64,000 nucleotides of DNA from NCBI RefSeq assembly GCF_051014685.1, contig NW_027478516.1:1081641-1145640 (forward strand). Reading direction: 5' to 3'. The position numbers were made by a program, and so were the translations under genes. Each line of letters begins with the position of its first letter. Positions within the stretch are counted from its first letter, which is position 1. Source of the DNA: Ptiloglossa arizonensis (Eukaryota > Arthropoda > Insecta > Hymenoptera > Colletidae). The notes below the pieces were generated by a model, which had not been told where the DNA came from, made no database searches, and was given only the letters and a program-made list of their open reading frames with translations. Below are positions 62,775 through 64,000 of the stretch, in pieces.

Positions 62775-64000
62775 GGAATGGCCTAGGGGAAAAGTACACA
62801 CACCGTTGTAATGGGGCGAGTTTCTACTTTCAGATGCAACAGGCATTTCTCGAGTTCGTCAATCCGTTCGCGAGATATGGGAGTTTGAAGTTAAGGAATG
62901 GTTGAGAAACCATCAAAATTTTCGCTGGTCTGATACTCGAAACCGATAATTGGAATGGCCTAGGGGAAAAGTACACACACCATTGTAACCGGGCGAGTTT
63001 CTACTTTCAGATGCAACAGGAATTTCTCGAGTTCGTCAACCGTTCGCAAGATATGGGTGTTTGAAGTTAAGGAATGGATGAGAAAACATCAAAATTTTCG
63101 CAAGTCTGATACTCGAAACCAATAACTACAGAGGCCTAGGGGAAAAATACACACACCATTGTATCCGGGCGAGTTTCTGTTTCAGATGCAACGGGAATTT
63201 CTCGAGTTCGTCTCTCCGTTCGCGAGATATGGGAGTTTGAAGTTAAGGAATGGTTGAGAAACCATCAAAATTTTCGCTGGTCTGATACTCGAAACCAATA
63301 ACTGGAAAGGTCTAGGGGAAAAGTACAGACACCATTGTAATCGGGCGTGTTTCTGTTGCAGATGCAACAGGAATTTCTCGAGTTCGTCAATCCGTTCGCG
63401 AGATATGGGTGTTTGAATTTAAGGAATGCTTGAGAAGCCATCAAAATTTTCGCAAGTCTGATACGCGAAACCAATAACTACAATGGCCTAGGGGAAAAAT
63501 ACACATACCTTTGTAATCGGGCGTGTTCCTACTTTCAGATGCAACAGGAATTTCTCGAGTTCCTCAATCCGTTCGCGAGATATGGGAGTTTGAAGTTAAG
63601 GAATGCTTGAGTAACCATCAAAATTTTCGCAAGTCTGATACGCGAAACCAATAACTACAATGGCCTAGGGCAAAAATACACATACCGTTGTAATCGGGCG
63701 AGTTTCTGCTTTCAGATGCAATAGGAAATTCTCGAGTTCGTCAATCCGTTCGCGAGATATGGGTGTTCGAAGTTAAGGAATGCTTGAGCAGCCATCAAAA
63801 TTTTCGCAAGTCTGATACGCGAAACCAATAAATACAATGGCCTAGGTGAAAAATACACATACCTTTGTAATCTGGCGTGTTTCTTCTTTCAGATGCAACA
63901 GCAATTTCTCGAGATCGCCAATCCGTTCGCGAGATATGAGAGTTTGAAGTTAAGGAGTGGTTGAGAAACCATCAAAATTTTCGCAAGTCTGATACTCGAA
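62775..64000 (+). repeat. Irregular terminal satellite, runs off the window
   Basis: After the end of the pentamer copy (about 62,940) about six monomers share CGCTGGTCTG or CTGATACGCGAAACC and have several small deletions, for example CGTCAACCGTTCGC near 63,035 and TTTCTGTTTCAG near 63,180. No long repeat of this stretch was noticed elsewhere. Three successive monomers with GATACGCG (about 63,462, 63,637 and 63,816) are related. No gene. Confidence 0.8.

Larger units (their letters stand above)
1..64000 (+). repeat. Continuous ~177-bp satellite array, about 360 head-to-tail monomers
   Basis: The same unit recurs without a break from the first to the last base and always in the same orientation. 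Landmarks such as GGCCTAGGG, TTTCTCGAGTTCGTC and GTTCGCGAGATATGGG return every 176-178 bp. The length is in the nucleosome-plus-linker range typical of centromeric satellites (family knowledge). No transposon, gene or unrelated spacer was found. Most monomers differ from one another at several positions, while multi-monomer blocks are nearly identical, which is the signature of higher-order repeats. I do not recognise the satellite family. Centromere function is an inference; pericentromeric or knob-type heterochromatin would look the same in sequence. Confidence 0.98.

Noticed and set aside
1347..63474. About 36 recurring open frames of 60-82 codons on both strands
   Set aside because: They occur at the same monomer phases wherever a given class combination occurs. 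Different classes use different frames and all are ended by stops present in each monomer. They follow the repeat, not selection for protein.
1..64000. CRISPR array
   Set aside because: Direct repeats are long and there are no short unique spacers. The entire 177 bp is repeated, so this is a satellite.
1..64000. Assignment to a named satellite family or species
   Set aside because: Monomer length and general style recall plant centromere satellites, but I could not match it to a family from memory with confidence. A search of satellite collections with the 60,241-60,417 monomer would decide.

Overview
The whole 64 kb window is tandem satellite DNA. One monomer of about 177 bp repeats head to tail in one orientation, roughly 360 times. 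I found no interruption by a gene, RNA gene, transposon or unrelated sequence. The source is therefore a eukaryote. The monomer length, AT-lean-rich composition (about 42-43% GC), single orientation and lack of insertions fit a centromeric or heterochromatic satellite like the 150-180 bp centromere repeats of many plants, but some animals have similar satellites. I do not recognise the family and cannot name the species or prove centromere identity from sequence alone.

The monomer (reference copy 60,241-60,417, exactly 177 bp) has a rather constant part and a variable box of about 55-60 bp near its middle. The variants in the box are linked and define a few monomer classes, which I label A, B, C, D, E, F, G, H, I and J. 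A, C and B often follow one another. Almost every monomer carries the same short symmetric motifs: a TGGTT/AACCA dyad, AAAATTTT, CCTAGG, CTCGAG and TCGCGA.

Above the monomer there is strong higher-order structure. Region by region: 1-845 is a block that recurs at 19.1 and 23.2 kb; 1,118-3,195 is a 6-monomer (1,061 bp) duplication; 3.2-9.7 kb is an irregular mosaic containing a 4,071-bp-spaced block pair; 9,694-11,741 is 2.3 copies of a 5-monomer (885 bp) unit; about 14.97-18.04 kb is a 4-monomer (707 bp) unit with a divergent marker monomer; 15,964-24,097 is a tandem duplication of 4,067 bp (23 monomers); 24,083-35,652 is a 22-monomer, 3,893-bp higher-order repeat in two full copies, one copy with an internal 9-monomer deletion and one partial copy; 35.65-49.16 kb is a mosaic with trimer duplications and blocks copied from 5, 7 and 13 kb; 49,163-58,659 is a 9-monomer (1,592 bp) duplication nested in a 25-monomer (4,420 bp) duplication; 60,982-62,774 is a 5-monomer duplication with one extra monomer; and the last 1.2 kb is irregular.

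Nothing here looks translated. All open frames are short (longest 116 codons), recur with the monomer, and are explained by 177 being a multiple of three. The biology of the window is its evolution by unequal exchange, deletion and conversion in whole-monomer steps, and several of these events can be put in order from shared variants.
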